Below are positions 48,418-56,957 of a stretch of DNA of 64,000 nt, one piece after another. Position 1 is the first letter of the stretch. Each line of letters starts with the position of its first letter. The position numbers and the translations under genes were made by a program. Origin of the DNA: PALSA-270 sp963770915 (GTDB taxonomy: Bacteria > Acidobacteriota > Terriglobia > Terriglobales > Acidobacteriaceae); the NCBI GenBank assembly GCA_963770915.1, contig CAVYRG010000001.1:3658001-3722000 (forward strand), in the 5' to 3' direction. The notes under the pieces are model-generated. The model did no database searches, was not told the origin of the DNA, and saw only the letters and a program-made list of their open reading frames with translations.

Positions 48418-48891
48418 ATGACTTCCGATCCGAAACGTGAACTGCTGCGCCACACAGTGGCGACACTCGCTTACCGAGGGGCGAAGGCTGTGCGCAATGC
48501 TCCGCCGGAGTTTGCCGCGTTCGCCGGAGCCGAGCGGACCCCAGCGAGAATTCTGAGCCATATCGGCGACCTGTTGGATTGGGCGCTTTCGATGGCGGAG
48601 GGAAAGCAGCGCTGGCAGGACTCGAAGCCTCTGCCGTGGGATCAGGAAGTGGATCGCTTCTTTGCCGGCCTGAAGGGTTTCGATGCCTATCTTGCCTCCG
48701 GCAAGCCGTTAGGTGCAACCGAAGAAAAGCTATTTCAGGGGCCGATCGCCGACGCGCTGACGCACGTGGGACAACTCGCCATGCTGCGGCGGTTGGCGGG
48801 CGCGGCGATTAAGGGAGAAAACTATTTCGCGGCGGAGATATCCGCCGGGCGTGTGGGAGCTGAACAAGCGGCGCCGGTGAGAGAATTCTGA
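48418..48891 (+). CDS. DinB-like four-helix protein, probable
   Basis: A 157-aa helical protein: RELLRHTVATLAYRGAKAVR, RTPARILSHIGDLLDWALSM, VDRFFAGLKGFDAYL and IADALTHVGQLAMLRRLAG. The His in SHIGD and THVGQ are placed like the metal-binding His of DinB/YfiT proteins, so a metal-dependent thiol-transferase or related role is possible. The frame is open further upstream, through a repeat element; ATG 48418 is chosen as it starts the conserved-looking part. Confidence 0.65.
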   Translation: MTSDPKRELLRHTVATLAYRGAKAVRNAPPEFAAFAGAERTPARILSHIGDLLDWALSMAEGKQRWQDSKPLPWDQEVDRFFAGLKGFDAYLASGKPLGATEEKLFQGPIADALTHVGQLAMLRRLAGAAIKGENYFAAEISAGRVGAEQAAPVREF

Positions 48892-48997
48892 GGATGGGCT
48901 GCCGCCAAGTGGCAGCGCGCAAGACTTCGAGTAGAATGAGGCTGCAGAAAATGCAATCCGGCGGCGCTTTGCCGCTCAATTCAGGTGAGTGCTTGGC

Positions 48998-49327
48998 ATG
49001 ACGGCGGCTTCGGCGGTACAAACTCCTCCTCAGCTTCCCCATCACAAGGTGAAGTTCAAAAAACCGGGGCAGCGCGCCTGCAACGAGAAGAACGAAAAGG
49101 GGAAGTTTTGCGGCGGGCATCTCAAACGCTGGTTCTACATGGCCGATGTTCTGGAGCGAGCCTGCGGCGATGTGGCGAAGGCCTGGGGCAAAGACGCGGA
49201 AGTCTATCGTTGCGAGCATTGCAAAACGCTATATCTGCCGAATCCGGAAGAAGCCGGCGGACTGAACGTGGCCGGACAGGGGCAGATTTCGCAGTTTGGC
49301 CTGACCTTGCCTGGGAAAGATAGGTAG
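48998..49327 (+). CDS. small zinc-ribbon-like hypothetical protein
   Basis: A 109-aa protein with two Cys clusters: ACNEKNEKGKFCGGHLKRWF (two Cys) and YRCEHCKTLYLP (CxxC), a pattern that could bind zinc. Between them is a helix, MADVLERACGDVAKAWGKDA. I do not recognise a named family. A GTG three codons upstream (48989) is an alternative start. It lies 71 nt before the HMGL-like gene. A function in metabolism regulation or as a small binding protein is only a guess, and none is proposed. Confidence 0.65.
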   Translation: MTAASAVQTPPQLPHHKVKFKKPGQRACNEKNEKGKFCGGHLKRWFYMADVLERACGDVAKAWGKDAEVYRCEHCKTLYLPNPEEAGGLNVAGQGQISQFGLTLPGKDR

Positions 49328-49398
49328 TCTGGTCGAACGGCGAAGCCGGGATCACGCGGAATCAGACCGATCTTCCAACAACGCAGGCCCGCCGATTC

Positions 49399-50646
49399 AT
49401 GAAGGTTTCCGAACTCATCTACGACTGGAATCAGGCTCACTCTAATTTGCCGTTTCCCGCCGGACCGGTTCTGCTGAACGATGAGACTTTGCGCGACGGC
49501 CTGCAATCGCCCTCTGTACGCGATCCTTCCATCGAAGAAAAAATCCAAATTCTGCATTTGATGGAGGCGCTGGGAATCAGTTCGCTCGATTTGGGACTGC
49601 CCGGAGCCGGCCCGCGAGCGGTCGCGCACGTGGAAGCGCTGGCGCGGGAAATTGCGCAGAACAAGATGAAAATCCGCGCCAACTGCGCGGCCCGCACGCA
49701 CCAGGACGATATCCGGCCGATTGCGGAGCTGGTGCAGCGCACTGGACTGAACATTGCTGCGGCGACATTTATTGGGTCGAGTTACATCCGGCGCTACACC
49801 GAAGGCTGGACCGACGATTTCCTGCTCGCGACCACCGAGAAAGCTGTGAAGTATGCGGTTTCGCTCGGGCTCGAAGTGATGTACGTCACGGAAGACACCT
49901 CGCGCTGCGATCCGGAGACGGTGAAGCGGCTTTATACGGCGGCGATTGGCTGCGGTGCGAAGTCGATTGTGGTCTGCGATACGGCGGGGCACGCAACGCC
50001 TTTCGGAGCCTATTCGCTGGTGAAGTTTGTGCTGCAGGAAGTTGTGAAACCCTCCGGGGAAAACGTTCGGGTGGACTGGCATGGGCACTGCGACCGCGGA
50101 TTGGGAGTGGCCAACTCGCTGGCCGCGCTGATGGCGGGCGCCCAGTGCGTACATGCGTGCGCGCTTGGAGTTGGCGAGCGCGTAGGCAATACGCAGATGG
50201 ACCAAATGCTGGTGAATCTAAAGCTCGCCGGAGTCCCGCCGTGGGCGTCGCAGGATCTGACGCGACTGATGGAATACTGCCACGCGGTTTCTCGGGCTAC
50301 GGGTGTGGCGATTCCGTCGAATTATCCCGTGGTTGGAGAAGACGCATTTCGAACCGCGACCGGAGTCCATGCCGCCGCGGTGATCAAAGCCTATAAGAAG
50401 AACGATCTCGAACTGGTCAATGCGGTCTATTCCGGAGTTCCCGCGCAACTGTTTGGGCGGGAGCAAACGATCGAGATCGGGCCGATGAGCGGGAAATCGA
50501 ATGTGCTGTTTTGGCTCGAGCAGCATGGTATCGCCGCTACGGACGAGATTGTGGAGAGAGTCTATGGTCGCGCTAAGGCGTCCGATCATACGCTGAGCGA
50601 AGAAGAGATTCGGGCCTGCGTACACCAGGCAAAGGCGAAGAATTAG
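49399..50646 (+). CDS. HMGL-like (2-isopropylmalate synthase / homocitrate synthase family) enzyme
   Basis: TIM-barrel enzyme of the DRE-TIM metallolyase superfamily. The metal and substrate motifs are LLNDETLRDGLQSPSVRDPS, VTEDTSRCDPETVKRLYTAA and VDWHGHCDRGLGVANSLAAL, with GVGERVGNTQMDQM following. At 415 aa there is no separate LeuA regulatory domain, only a short C-terminal extension (GKSNVLFWLEQHGIAATDEI). The family condenses acetyl-CoA with 2-oxoacids or cleaves HMG-CoA; which reaction occurs here is not clear. It is next to the zinc-ribbon protein. Confidence 0.85.
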   Translation: MKVSELIYDWNQAHSNLPFPAGPVLLNDETLRDGLQSPSVRDPSIEEKIQILHLMEALGISSLDLGLPGAGPRAVAHVEALAREIAQNKMKIRANCAARTHQDDIRPIAELVQRTGLNIAAATFIGSSYIRRYTEGWTDDFLLATTEKAVKYAVSLGLEVMYVTEDTSRCDPETVKRLYTAAIGCGAKSIVVCDTAGHATPFGAYSLVKFVLQEVVKPSGENVRVDWHGHCDRGLGVANSLAALMAGAQCVHACALGVGERVGNTQMDQMLVNLKLAGVPPWASQDLTRLMEYCHAVSRATGVAIPSNYPVVGEDAFRTATGVHAAAVIKAYKKNDLELVNAVYSGVPAQLFGREQTIEIGPMSGKSNVLFWLEQHGIAATDEIVERVYGRAKASDHTLSEEEIRACVHQAKAKN

Positions 50647-50647
50647 T

Positions 50648-53600
50648 TCAGCGCGTCTGCGTTGACTTGCGCAGGTTCGAAATTGGAGTTGCAGCGACGG
50701 CATTTCCCGCAGGGGGAGCGACCGGCGAAAGTGATTGCAGCTCAAACTTCAGCGAGCTTGAGCCCACCCCTGCCGATCCCAAAACCAATACCGGCCCCTG
50801 CGCACTTCCCGTCGAGGGCGAAATGGTCACCTGACCATTCGTATCCGAAGTCAGATTGGCCTGCGACGAAGACAAGATGACTGGCTGTGGATTGCCGGAG
50901 ATTCCAGTGTCACCGATCCAGACGATCGGCTGATTCTGCGGTTCTCGGGCCACGATGGTTTGAACCGCGACAGTTGCTCCCAGCACGGGATGCGGCGGCG
51001 AGGCGTTGTCGGTAACTTCCACCACAACCGGCGAAAAGCTCTGGCCGGCGTCTGCCAGCTGCAGAGTGCCGGCGACCGGATGCAGGCTCAGGTTGGCCAC
51101 AGGAACTGCGGTCCCGACGAAGTTGAGGCAGGGACTGTCCACCGGAACGTTTTTGACGCAGGCGCTGACCTGGATATCCCCGGCTAGAGCGGAGAGCTGG
51201 AGGGTTGAGGTAGCATGCCCGTTTGTGTCGCTGACTGCAGTTGCGGAAGTGAGCAGGCCGGAGCCCTTCAATATCTGATAGTCGACAGTTTGTCCTGCGA
51301 GTGGAGCGCCGTTCGAGAGCACGCGGGCCGTCAGCGGCACACTGATGGTGGCCCCTTGAGCGATCCAGGCAAATTGGGGCGAGAGGCCGATGTCCAGAGA
51401 AGAAGACAGGCCGTTGACCACGGCTTGCACCTGTTGCGGCGGATTGTAAGACACGGGCGCCAATTCCGCCGTGATCGTGACCAACGTGGGAGAGAGCATC
51501 GTGACGAAAGTGGAGGCTGTGCCGCTCTGGTCGCTGAACACCGTGCAACTGCTCGCGCTGCCGCAGGCGGAAAGAGCCGCAGCGGGGCTGGAGACGAAAA
51601 ACACACTCGCGCCGGCCACTGCCGTGCTTCCATCCGCCGCGAGAACTTGCACTACGACGGGGTTGGGTGCCTGCGCTCCGGCGGGAGCGATCTGGTTCGC
51701 TCCGGCGATCAGCTTGATCGAATCGTTGGGTCCCGCGCCGTAGGTGAGGGCGGCGGTCATGGTGGAAGTTCCGCCGGTGGCGGGATCTTGCAAGGTGATG
51801 TTGTGCACTCCATCGGGCGCGAGCGGGGCCGCGATCAGAATTTGCGTTGAAGAAACGGCCAGCAGAGGAGCGTTCGCTGCGCCGACGGCGAGCGAATCTC
51901 CGGCCCGGAATCCGAATCCGGTGACCGTGAGAGGAGTACCGCCCGCCGCGCTCGCTCGTGCGGGAGAGATCGTATCGCCGTAGAACACGTGCGCGTGATA
52001 ACGAAAATCGGGGCGGCCATCGCCGCGCAAATCGGAAATCCCCAGGCGGAAGTTCGTGGTCGCGTTGAGTACCGCGTCCAGCCGGGTTTCTCCTGTGATG
52101 AGAGTGTTGAGCGAAGAGGGCGTTTCGGCAGGCGCGGGGCTAACCTGCGGGCTGGCGAGAGACCACATCCCCACTACTGGCTGGGCCTTATTAGCCGAGG
52201 CGTTTCCCGATTCGTCGAGCGCGGTCACGGCAACGGATAGCGTGCGATTGGCTTGCGCCGGGAACCAGAAGTAATCGGAATCTCCATAAGGGTTGAGCGA
52301 TCCGCTCCAGTCGCCGCTGGCGGGCAGAGCCGCGGGCGCGGCAAAGCTAGTCGGGCCAAATGTGTCGGCCGTGCTGAGGGCGCTTCCGGTCATAAGCAGG
52401 TCCTGCTCGACATCCTCTCCGGGAGCTGCGCTCACGAACACACGAGTCGTCCCGGAAGGCTCCACCTGCCAATCGCCATAGGGCTGCACGCCCAGGGACC
52501 ACACTGGATCCACCGCTTCCAGGCTCACTTCAAATTGCGCCGCTTTGGTACCGCTGGGAACCTGCAATCCTGCGAGATCGAAAAAGCCCTCGACTGTGGG
52601 ATCGTCAGAGCCAAAGCGGTCATACCGTTGGCCGCTGCTGTCGTTGAAGCCGGTGACCGGATTTCCGGCATTCCCGCGAAACAGAAAGCCTGAGACGCAG
52701 GCCGCAGCGTAGGTTCCGGAGGGAGTTCCAGTCGAGGGATCGATCCATCTGGCGACCACGTTGACGCCCTGCATCGGCTGAGCCGGCAATCCGGTGGCAT
52801 CGACAAAATAGACTGAGCCATGAATGCGCATTGTGGTCGAGGCGAGAACTTGCTTGCCGGGAAAGCTGGCTAGGTTCTGCGCTGTGACTGGGTAGAGACG
52901 GGACAGGGCGGCCTGATCGTCCTCCTTGGGTTGCGCCGGGTCGGCCGAGGCGGGATAGCATTTGCTGATCGGTACGCAGGAGGGCGGATCGTTGGCATGC
53001 ATGACCGGGAAGCCGGCATAGTCGGCGGTGGTGGGCAGGGAAGGCTGGCCGGTGAGAACGTTGAGATTCAGTTGCGACCAATCCAGCCCCAGCACTTGCC
53101 CCAGAAGGCGTACCAGATGATAAGAGAGGTTGGGAAGCTGCGCGGAAGTCTGCGCACAGCTTCCATTCAGCACGACTAAGGCGTGGGCCAGGTGAGCGTC
53201 GGCGCTTAGGCTGTCGACGCCGCCGATAACCGAATTGGTTGCGCAAAGCGAGGGATCGCTTGCCGTCTGGCCGAGCAGAGCGTCGGTGACGGAGCCATCA
53301 GCGTCGTAGACAATGGCCACCGGCTGGTTGAGCGCGGTAGGAAGAATGTCGGCGGGAAGGGTGATGGTGCCGTCAGAATTGACGAGAACATTGGTCCCGT
53401 TCACGTCTTCCGCGAGTTGGCCGGCGCGTGTGGCAGAAATGGCGGCGGTTGCGGTTACAGTCCAGCGGCTGAAGGCCGCCGCCACGAAAGCATCGGCGCT
53501 GGGACCGGGAAGCCGCGGGCTGAGATCGCCCTGGTCGGTGTAATACTTGACGGCTCCGTTGGCCCAAGTCAGCGGCGTTCCCATCGTCCCGGCGTTGAAA

Positions 53601-53704
53601 GAACTAACGCCGGCGACGTAGCGCGGCCCTCCGGCTTGCGCAAGCTCGAAAGAAAGCAATAGAAGAATCGCCGCCGCGCGCGTGAGATGGTTCGTCGACG
53701 GCAT
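50648..53704 (-). CDS. large exported protein with degenerate matrixin-like domain and Ig/IPT-like repeats
   Basis: 1018 aa with a signal peptide (MPSTNHLTRAAAILLLLSFE). The first about 300 residues look like a matrixin/astacin-type domain (FSRWTVTATAAISATRAG, AHALVVLNGSCAQTSAQ, then DDQAALSRLYPV), but where HExxHxLGLxHS is expected the sequence is RLLGQVLGLDWS, so the zinc ligands are missing. Then come beta-sandwich domains: a carboxypeptidase-like one (MQGVNVVARWIDPSTGTP), an IPT/TIG fold (SPARASAAGGTPLTVTGFGF), and Ig-like (Big) repeats (NPVVVQVLAADGSTAVAGAS and further). It follows the exported 180-aa protein on the same strand by three nt. Probable surface or periplasmic adhesion/binding protein. 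Confidence 0.75.
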   Translation of the reverse strand: MPSTNHLTRAAAILLLLSFELAQAGGPRYVAGVSSFNAGTMGTPLTWANGAVKYYTDQGDLSPRLPGPSADAFVAAAFSRWTVTATAAISATRAGQLAEDVNGTNVLVNSDGTITLPADILPTALNQPVAIVYDADGSVTDALLGQTASDPSLCATNSVIGGVDSLSADAHLAHALVVLNGSCAQTSAQLPNLSYHLVRLLGQVLGLDWSQLNLNVLTGQPSLPTTADYAGFPVMHANDPPSCVPISKCYPASADPAQPKEDDQAALSRLYPVTAQNLASFPGKQVLASTTMRIHGSVYFVDATGLPAQPMQGVNVVARWIDPSTGTPSGTYAAACVSGFLFRGNAGNPVTGFNDSSGQRYDRFGSDDPTVEGFFDLAGLQVPSGTKAAQFEVSLEAVDPVWSLGVQPYGDWQVEPSGTTRVFVSAAPGEDVEQDLLMTGSALSTADTFGPTSFAAPAALPASGDWSGSLNPYGDSDYFWFPAQANRTLSVAVTALDESGNASANKAQPVVGMWSLASPQVSPAPAETPSSLNTLITGETRLDAVLNATTNFRLGISDLRGDGRPDFRYHAHVFYGDTISPARASAAGGTPLTVTGFGFRAGDSLAVGAANAPLLAVSSTQILIAAPLAPDGVHNITLQDPATGGTSTMTAALTYGAGPNDSIKLIAGANQIAPAGAQAPNPVVVQVLAADGSTAVAGASVFFVSSPAAALSACGSASSCTVFSDQSGTASTFVTMLSPTLVTITAELAPVSYNPPQQVQAVVNGLSSSLDIGLSPQFAWIAQGATISVPLTARVLSNGAPLAGQTVDYQILKGSGLLTSATAVSDTNGHATSTLQLSALAGDIQVSACVKNVPVDSPCLNFVGTAVPVANLSLHPVAGTLQLADAGQSFSPVVVEVTDNASPPHPVLGATVAVQTIVAREPQNQPIVWIGDTGISGNPQPVILSSSQANLTSDTNGQVTISPSTGSAQGPVLVLGSAGVGSSSLKFELQSLSPVAPPAGNAVAATPISNLRKSTQTR

Positions 53705-53707
53705 GGG

Positions 53708-54250
53708 CTATTCCTTCTCCGCCTTCCGGATGGCCTGCACGAGATCCTTAGCCTTCATGGTTATGCCGCCCGGTCCGCGAATTCCGTTTCCCGGAGCCGG
53801 CGACAGGCTGTTCTGCGACTGCTGCACCATCACCTGGCCCTTGTTGTCGATCGGGAAGCGCCCCATTTGCCCGCCGACTGTGCTGGTCAAACCCAAACGG
53901 CTGGGGCGATAAAGAAACAGAAGGATGTGCTGGCCCGGGCGATAGCGGGCGCCGGATTCCCACAGCCCCGCCCATTCGCGGATCACCAGGGTTTGTCCGG
54001 TTCGCACGCCGCGAATTCCCTCCGTCACTTCGAACGTGACCTGCATGGTGGCCACTTCATTGGGGCCGGTTGGAGCGATCCTCTGGACGGACCGGACGGT
54101 ACCGGAAAAGATGTAGCCGGATGTGCGAAGTAGCTGGGACAAGCCAGGAATGGCGCTGGAGGCGGTACGTTGGGCGCCGAGCAAGCTCGACCACAGGAGC
54201 AGGGCGGAGAGCAACCCGCCAATTAGCGCCCTCCGGAGACACACATGCAT
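53708..54250 (-). CDS. exported hypothetical protein upstream of the Ig-like protein
   Basis: 180 aa with a signal peptide (MHVCLRRALIGGLLSALLLW to LLGAQ). The mature part has beta-rich stretches (SGYIFSGTVRSVQRIAPTGP, VATMQVTFEVTEGIRGVRTG, TLVIREWAGLWESGARYRPG) and ends in a helix with MKAKDLVQAIRKAEKE. I do not recognise a domain with certainty. Its stop codon is three nt from the ATG of the 1018-aa protein, so the two are translationally coupled and may act together outside the cytoplasm. Confidence 0.7.
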   Translation of the reverse strand: MHVCLRRALIGGLLSALLLWSSLLGAQRTASSAIPGLSQLLRTSGYIFSGTVRSVQRIAPTGPNEVATMQVTFEVTEGIRGVRTGQTLVIREWAGLWESGARYRPGQHILLFLYRPSRLGLTSTVGGQMGRFPIDNKGQVMVQQSQNSLSPAPGNGIRGPGGITMKAKDLVQAIRKAEKE

Positions 54251-54412
54251 CGCAAAGCCTCAAGATGGATTGAGGCCCAGCCTTGGACGGGAGGCGCAAA
54301 CATATTAGGGAGTCAAACTTAGACAAGATGTGCCGTGCGTCACAAGACGGTTGTGACGAGTGAACATTGGCAAAGCCCGCCCGCCAGCAACCTGTGAAAA
54401 TACAACTACGGG

Positions 54413-55303
54413 CTAGGCTGCCGCCGTTCGCCGTTCGTGCTGCAGGGCGGAGAGGTTGGCTCCGGTCAGCAGCAGCAATCCGGACAGGAAAGCCCAGAAC
54501 ATCAGGCTCACGGAAAGGGCGAATGGCCCATACACTTCCTGAAAGTTCAGTCGTGGCAGAGCCAGGATGTAAGCGTATTTCAGGACCTCAGAGAGCAGCC
54601 CCATAATCACCGCGGTTGGAATCACGGCGCGAATGGGCACTTTTCCGTTGGGCAGCAGCCAATAAATGAGAACGAAGATCGCGATGCTGGCCGCCATGGC
54701 GGTGAGCTTCATCACTACGAATCCCACCAGGTGCACGATAAACATGGCATGCCCGCGCAGTAGGGTTTCCACGAGCGAGACGTTCTCCGCCGTGAGCGCG
54801 ATGGAGAGCAGGGCGAGCACGCCGCAAGCAAAGGCCAGGCCGAGCGAGATCAGCTGATTTCCTATGTAAGAGCGGTTGTTGGGGAAATGCCAGATACGGT
54901 TAAGCGCCACTTCCAAGGGCATGAAAATGCCGGTCGAGGTCACAAGAAGGATGAGCAGCGAGGCGATCTGGGCTCTGTGGCGGGCGTTCACCAGAGCCGT
55001 GAGGTTGCGGATCAGAAAATCCTGCCCCGTGGGCAGAGAGTCGCGGAGCAACTGCAACACCACGTCATACATCACGCGAGAATGGAAGACGCGGCGGATC
55101 AGAGTAAGAAGCAGTAGGGCAAAAGGGAAGAAAGACAGGATCGCATTTGCGGCAACGGAAAAGGCAAAAGTGTGAACTTCAGTGCGCAAGAGATACTTTA
55201 CCGTCGAAGCCACAAGCCCGGAATACAGTCCGGTACCCCGAGACGGCGCACCCGCCGGTTCAGGACCGGTGGGCTGAGGCGAAGCTGGCAGGATGCTGGA
55301 CAC
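54413..55303 (-). CDS. YihY/virulence factor BrkB family membrane protein
   Basis: 296 aa with five to six membrane segments, e.g. FAFSVAANAILSFFPFALLL, SLLILLVTSTGIFMPLEVAL, LISLGLAFACGVLALLSIAL and SLMFWAFLSGLLLLTGANLS. The ANAILSFFPF and PNGKVPIRAVIPTAVIMGLL segments match the YihY family, once thought to be ribonuclease BN. The function is unknown; members are envelope proteins. An N-terminal Pro/Gly-rich tail of about 25 residues precedes the first helix. Confidence 0.88.
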   Translation of the reverse strand: MSSILPASPQPTGPEPAGAPSRGTGLYSGLVASTVKYLLRTEVHTFAFSVAANAILSFFPFALLLLTLIRRVFHSRVMYDVVLQLLRDSLPTGQDFLIRNLTALVNARHRAQIASLLILLVTSTGIFMPLEVALNRIWHFPNNRSYIGNQLISLGLAFACGVLALLSIALTAENVSLVETLLRGHAMFIVHLVGFVVMKLTAMAASIAIFVLIYWLLPNGKVPIRAVIPTAVIMGLLSEVLKYAYILALPRLNFQEVYGPFALSVSLMFWAFLSGLLLLTGANLSALQHERRTAAA

Positions 55304-55449
55304 CTTGGTGGTTTTCCTATGTTATCAAAGACTTGCGGTTAGCTTCTCTTGCGTCGTGTTGAGCCCGCGGTTGGGTCACAAGTGCTCCGCGGCTCTGGCG
55401 GCGCTGGTGGCCGGGCCGGAACCAAACCAGCGGATTTACGATTCTTTTC

Positions 55450-55478
55450 TTGCCAGAAATCGTTTCCATGAATAATAT
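55450..55478 (+). promoter_or_regulatory. probable sigma-70-type promoter of the cold-shock gene
   Basis: TTGCCA (55450-55455) and TAATAT (55473-55478) are separated by exactly 17 nt. Five of six and four of six bases match the consensus. Confidence 0.55.
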
Positions 55479-55592
55479 TTCCTGCTCGCCGGCAGTAGCA
55501 TCCGGATGAGATGTTTAGGTAGTTGGGTCATGGTTTCGCATCCAGAAGTTCAAACCCGTATCCACATGATTGGCTTCGGAGCTTTGCGCCGC

Positions 55593-55624
55593 GGCTTCTG
55601 CACCCGGCGCAGAACTCAGAAGCC
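55593..55624 (+). other. mutually exclusive hairpins in the cold-shock leader
   Basis: Stem A pairs GGCTTCTG with CAGAAGCC (8 bp, 16-nt loop). Stem B pairs TTCTGC with GCAGAA (6 bp, 7-nt loop), and uses the same left-hand bases. Only one can form at a time. Confidence 0.45.
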
Positions 55625-55763
55625 TTAAGTGTTTGCGGCGGGCTTGTAAGGGCGAAGCTCGGGGCCCATTGCACTTCCAGTTCTCTGAGGGGGGTACTCG
55701 AAGCGCGCGCTTCACGGAGGGTTGGAAGCATTCAATCACAGAGCAGAGTCGAAAGGAGTTTTT

Positions 55764-55967
55764 GTGAGAGAGAAGGGAACAGTCAAGTGGTTCAACGGGG
55801 CTAAGGGCTATGGTTTCATTCAACGCTCCACCGGGGAGGATGTGTTTGTCCATTTCTCCGCCATTCAAGAAAATGGATACCGCACGCTGAACGAAGGCGA
55901 GACGGTGGAGTTTGATTTGCTCAAAGGACCAAAAGGGTTCCAGGCCGCCAACGTCGTGCGTGCCTAG
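55764..55967 (+). CDS. cold shock protein (CSD family)
   Basis: A 67-aa single cold-shock domain that binds single-stranded RNA and DNA. The RNP1 motif reads KGYGFIQ and RNP2 VFVHFSAI; GTVKWFNGAKGYGFIQRSTG and RTLNEGETVEFDLLKGPKGF are typical. The start is GTG at 55764, with AAAGGAG about seven nt upstream; the longer frame is not conserved. Whether it is cold-inducible is not known; the 280-nt leader would fit. A strong terminator follows. Confidence 0.95.
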   Translation: MREKGTVKWFNGAKGYGFIQRSTGEDVFVHFSAIQENGYRTLNEGETVEFDLLKGPKGFQAANVVRA

Positions 55968-55996
55968 ACAACCCCGTTTGTACCATGAAGCAGCGG

Positions 55997-56035
55997 CCAA
56001 CCCTCCCAACTTCCCCTGGGAGGGTTGGTTTTTTT
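55997..56035 (+). terminator. strong intrinsic terminator after the cold-shock gene
   Basis: CCAACCCTCCCA (55997-56008) and TGGGAGGGTTGG (56017-56028) form a perfect 12-bp stem with an 8-nt loop, followed by seven T. Confidence 0.92.
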
Positions 56036-56095
56036 GCGGAGATTTCCAGAACCTTATTTGCGGATTCGACGTACGATCCTACGTCGGGGAGCGCG

Positions 56096-56947
56096 ATGCG
56101 CAGAGTGTTGAAGGAGATCGGCCTGGGCATAGTCAATATGACCGCGATTGTGCTCGTCATCATGGCGACGCAATCCTGGTTGCGGGCGCACTTCCCCGTG
56201 GCTGGCGGATTGCTGCTTGCGCTTCTAGTGCTCGCGACCTATGTGGCGGTTTCACGGCTGATCGAGCGCCGAGTTCCCTCCGAACTTAGCGTCTCCCGTT
56301 TATTGCCGGAAACCACCGCAGGACTCGCACTCGGAGTTCTCCTGTTCACCAGCGTTGTGGCGATTCTCTGGGTTGCGCGGGTCTATCACCCGGCGGGAGG
56401 CGGCACTGCGAGCGGAATTGCGGGCGGCGTGGCCTTCGCGGTGATGAGCGGGGTTACCGAAGAGCTTCTGTTCCGCGGACTGCTGTTCCGCTTGACTGCG
56501 AAGCTCCTGGGGACCTGGGGAGCTTTGCTGTTTACGGCGGCGATATTTGGTCTGGCACACAATTCCAATCCGGGCGCAACTTTCGCCAGTTCGCTCGCGA
56601 TTGCGATTGAGGCCGGCATTCTGCTGGGTGCGGCCTATGCCGCCACGCAGCGCTTGTGGCTCCCGATCGGGCTGCACATGGGCTGGAATTTCGCGGAAGG
56701 CTCAATTTTCAGTATGACAGTCTCTGGTAACGGCATGAGTAGCGGGCTGGTTCATGGCTCGCTCAGCGGCCCGCGACTTCTCACCGGGGGACAATTTGGG
56801 CCGGAGGCTTCGGTCGTTGCGGTGATGGTTTGCCTGGTGGCGGCTCTCTACTTCATTCGCCGAATTGTCACTGCGCACAAAGCCGCGCTGCCGGCGTGGA
56901 GCAAGGGCTGTCTGATTGTTCCCGCTGTCCGAGCGGCGTCCAGGTAA
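56096..56947 (+). CDS. CPBP family intramembrane glutamic endopeptidase
   Basis: 283-aa membrane protein with eight or so hydrophobic segments. The three family motifs are present: SGVTEELLFRGLLFRLTAK (EExxxR), FGLAHNSNPGATF (FxxxH) and GLHMGWNFAEGSIFS (HxxxN). Such enzymes (Rce1/Abi group) cut substrates in the membrane or contribute to bacteriocin immunity. The ATG at 56096 with GGGGAG upstream is used, because the longer frame would overlap the cold-shock terminator. It is convergent with the next gene. Confidence 0.9.
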   Translation: MRRVLKEIGLGIVNMTAIVLVIMATQSWLRAHFPVAGGLLLALLVLATYVAVSRLIERRVPSELSVSRLLPETTAGLALGVLLFTSVVAILWVARVYHPAGGGTASGIAGGVAFAVMSGVTEELLFRGLLFRLTAKLLGTWGALLFTAAIFGLAHNSNPGATFASSLAIAIEAGILLGAAYAATQRLWLPIGLHMGWNFAEGSIFSMTVSGNGMSSGLVHGSLSGPRLLTGGQFGPEASVVAVMVCLVAALYFIRRIVTAHKAALPAWSKGCLIVPAVRAASR

Positions 56948-56957
56948 TTGAGCCGGT

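Larger units (their letters stand above)
55304..55763. other. intergenic region and long leader of the cold-shock gene
   Basis: 460 bp without a gene. A promoter facing right lies at 55450-55478, giving a transcribed leader of about 280 nt before the GTG at 55764. Long leaders are usual for cspA-type genes. Inside it, two overlapping hairpins compete (GGCTTCTG/CAGAAGCC at 55593-55624 and TTCTGC/GCAGAA at 55596-55614). Several short frames in the leader lack ribosome binding sites and are not called. Confidence 0.55.
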
